Position numbers and translations under genes: made by a program. Source: Thermoleophilaceae bacterium (GTDB lineage: Bacteria; Actinomycetota; Thermoleophilia; Solirubrobacterales; Thermoleophilaceae). From it: DNA of 38,375 nt. Under the pieces are notes generated by a model, which made no database searches, had not been told where the DNA came from, and worked only from the letters and a program-made list of their open reading frames with translations. Below, in pieces: positions 37,808-38,375 of this stretch (position 1 is the stretch's first letter; every line of letters starts with the position of its first letter). The stretch is taken from positions 1 to 38,375 of the forward strand of contig JAFGJG010000041.1 in the NCBI GenBank assembly GCA_016929195.1, in the 5' to 3' direction.

Positions 37808-38375
37808 CTAGGCGGCGTCGCGCAGAGCCTGTGCCTCGGCGAGCGTCCCGAGCTTCCGGATCGCCGCCTCCTCGATCTGCCGCGTGCGCTCGCGCGTGAG
37901 CTTGAAGAGCCGCGCGACCTGGTCGAGCGTGCGGGGCGACTCGCCGTCGAGGCCGAAGCGCAGCGTGATGATGCGGCGGTCGCGGTAGGGCAGGTTGTCG
38001 AGGACGCGGTCGAGGCGCTCGTGCATCATCGACTCGGCGGCCGCCTCATAGGGCGACTTCGTGCTCTCGTCCGGGATCAGCTCGCCGAACTGGGCCGCGT
38101 CGGAGTCGTCGCCCACCGGCTTGTCGAGCGAGACCAGCGGCTGCGCGGCGCGCAGGAGGACGTCGGCCTCCACCGGGTCCACCCCGGCGAGCGCGGCGAT
38201 CTCCTCGACCGTCGGGTCGCGGTCGCCGGCCGCCTCCAGCTTGCGCTGGGCCCCGTCGAGCTTCTTGATGATGTTGTCGATGTGGATCGGGATCCGGATC
38301 GTCCGGCCCTTGTCGGCGATCGCCCGGGAGATCGCCTGGCGGATCCACCAGGTGGCGTAGGTCGAGAACTTGAAG
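37808..38375 (-). CDS. Sigma-70 factor, principal type, C-terminal part (5' end outside window)
   Basis: About 188 C-terminal residues are visible; the reading frame runs off the right edge. Region 2.4 is [20 protein letters not shown], which recognises the -10 element. Region 3 contains [20 protein letters not shown] and [13 protein letters not shown]. Region 4 ends in [40 protein letters not shown] and AIRKLG, the -35-binding helix-turn-helix. This is the group 1 or 2 (RpoD/HrdB-like) type, not an ECF factor. Whether it is the essential sigma factor cannot be decided without the N-terminus. A terminator follows it. Confidence 0.93.
   Translation of the reverse strand, partial: FKFSTYATWWIRQAISRAIADKGRTIRIPIHIDNIIKKLDGAQRKLEAAGDRDPTVEEIAALAGVDPVEADVLLRAAQPLVSLDKPVGDDSDAAQFGELIPDESTKSPYEAAAESMMHERLDRVLDNLPYRDRRIITLRFGLDGESPRTLDQVARLFKLTRERTRQIEEAAIRKLGTLAEAQALRDAA

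Overview
The window is GC-rich throughout and tightly packed. Third positions are almost all G or C, GTG and TTG starts are frequent, and there is no gene-free stretch above about 120 bases. I see no mobile element, rRNA, tRNA or CRISPR array. The gene set fits a chromosomal region of a high-GC actinobacterium: a diphosphate-type phosphofructokinase of the actinobacterial group, an hrcA-dnaJ-prmA-yqeY-phoH-ybeY-era series, a HadA/HadB-like dehydratase pair and a MoxR/DUF58/transglutaminase module. A deep lineage such as Thermoleophilia (Solirubrobacterales) is my best guess, but that is inference.

Left part (1-9.4 kb). First is the 3' end of a geranylgeranyl-reductase-like flavoprotein. A cupin-HTH repressor follows, divergent from a small thioredoxin-reductase-like flavoprotein. 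DNA polymerase I comes next, coupled to a YdcZ-type transporter, with a 60-residue membrane protein behind it. An ACT-domain malic enzyme is divergent from polA, and a TIGR01777 epimerase-like protein follows it.

Transport part (8.2-15.9 kb, minus strand). This is a complete branched-chain amino acid type ABC importer: livK lipoprotein, a strong hairpin, then livH-livM-livG-livF joined by four-base stop/start overlaps. Three unrecognised small membrane proteins are attached downstream. A second, diverged binding lipoprotein precedes livK. It is divergent from the phosphofructokinase across only 25 bases.

Biosynthesis and housekeeping part (16.9-38.4 kb, almost all minus strand). In transcription order: a principal-type sigma factor (5' end outside the window), terminator, HadA/HadB-like pair, hrcA-dnaJ-prmA, yqeY-phoH-ybeY-era-GNAT, hisIE-trpEGDC, moxR-DUF58-transglutaminase-htrA, trpFBA, and a SnoaL-like protein. 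The tryptophan pathway is complete (trpE, G, D, C, F, B, A), but it is split by the moxR-to-htrA module. The first trp block is headed by the bifunctional histidine gene hisIE.

The most interesting pattern is regulatory. At most transcription-unit starts a -10-like hexamer (TAnnnT or close to it) lies only 6 to 10 bases before the start codon, which predicts leaderless mRNAs. Three genes (malic enzyme, ybeY, prmA) have no usable ATG, GTG or TTG at the position the protein family requires, and appear to start with CTG. Two of those CTGs sit in CTGA overlaps that mirror the ATGA/GTGA overlaps used everywhere else here. Several short palindromes lie exactly on these start regions.
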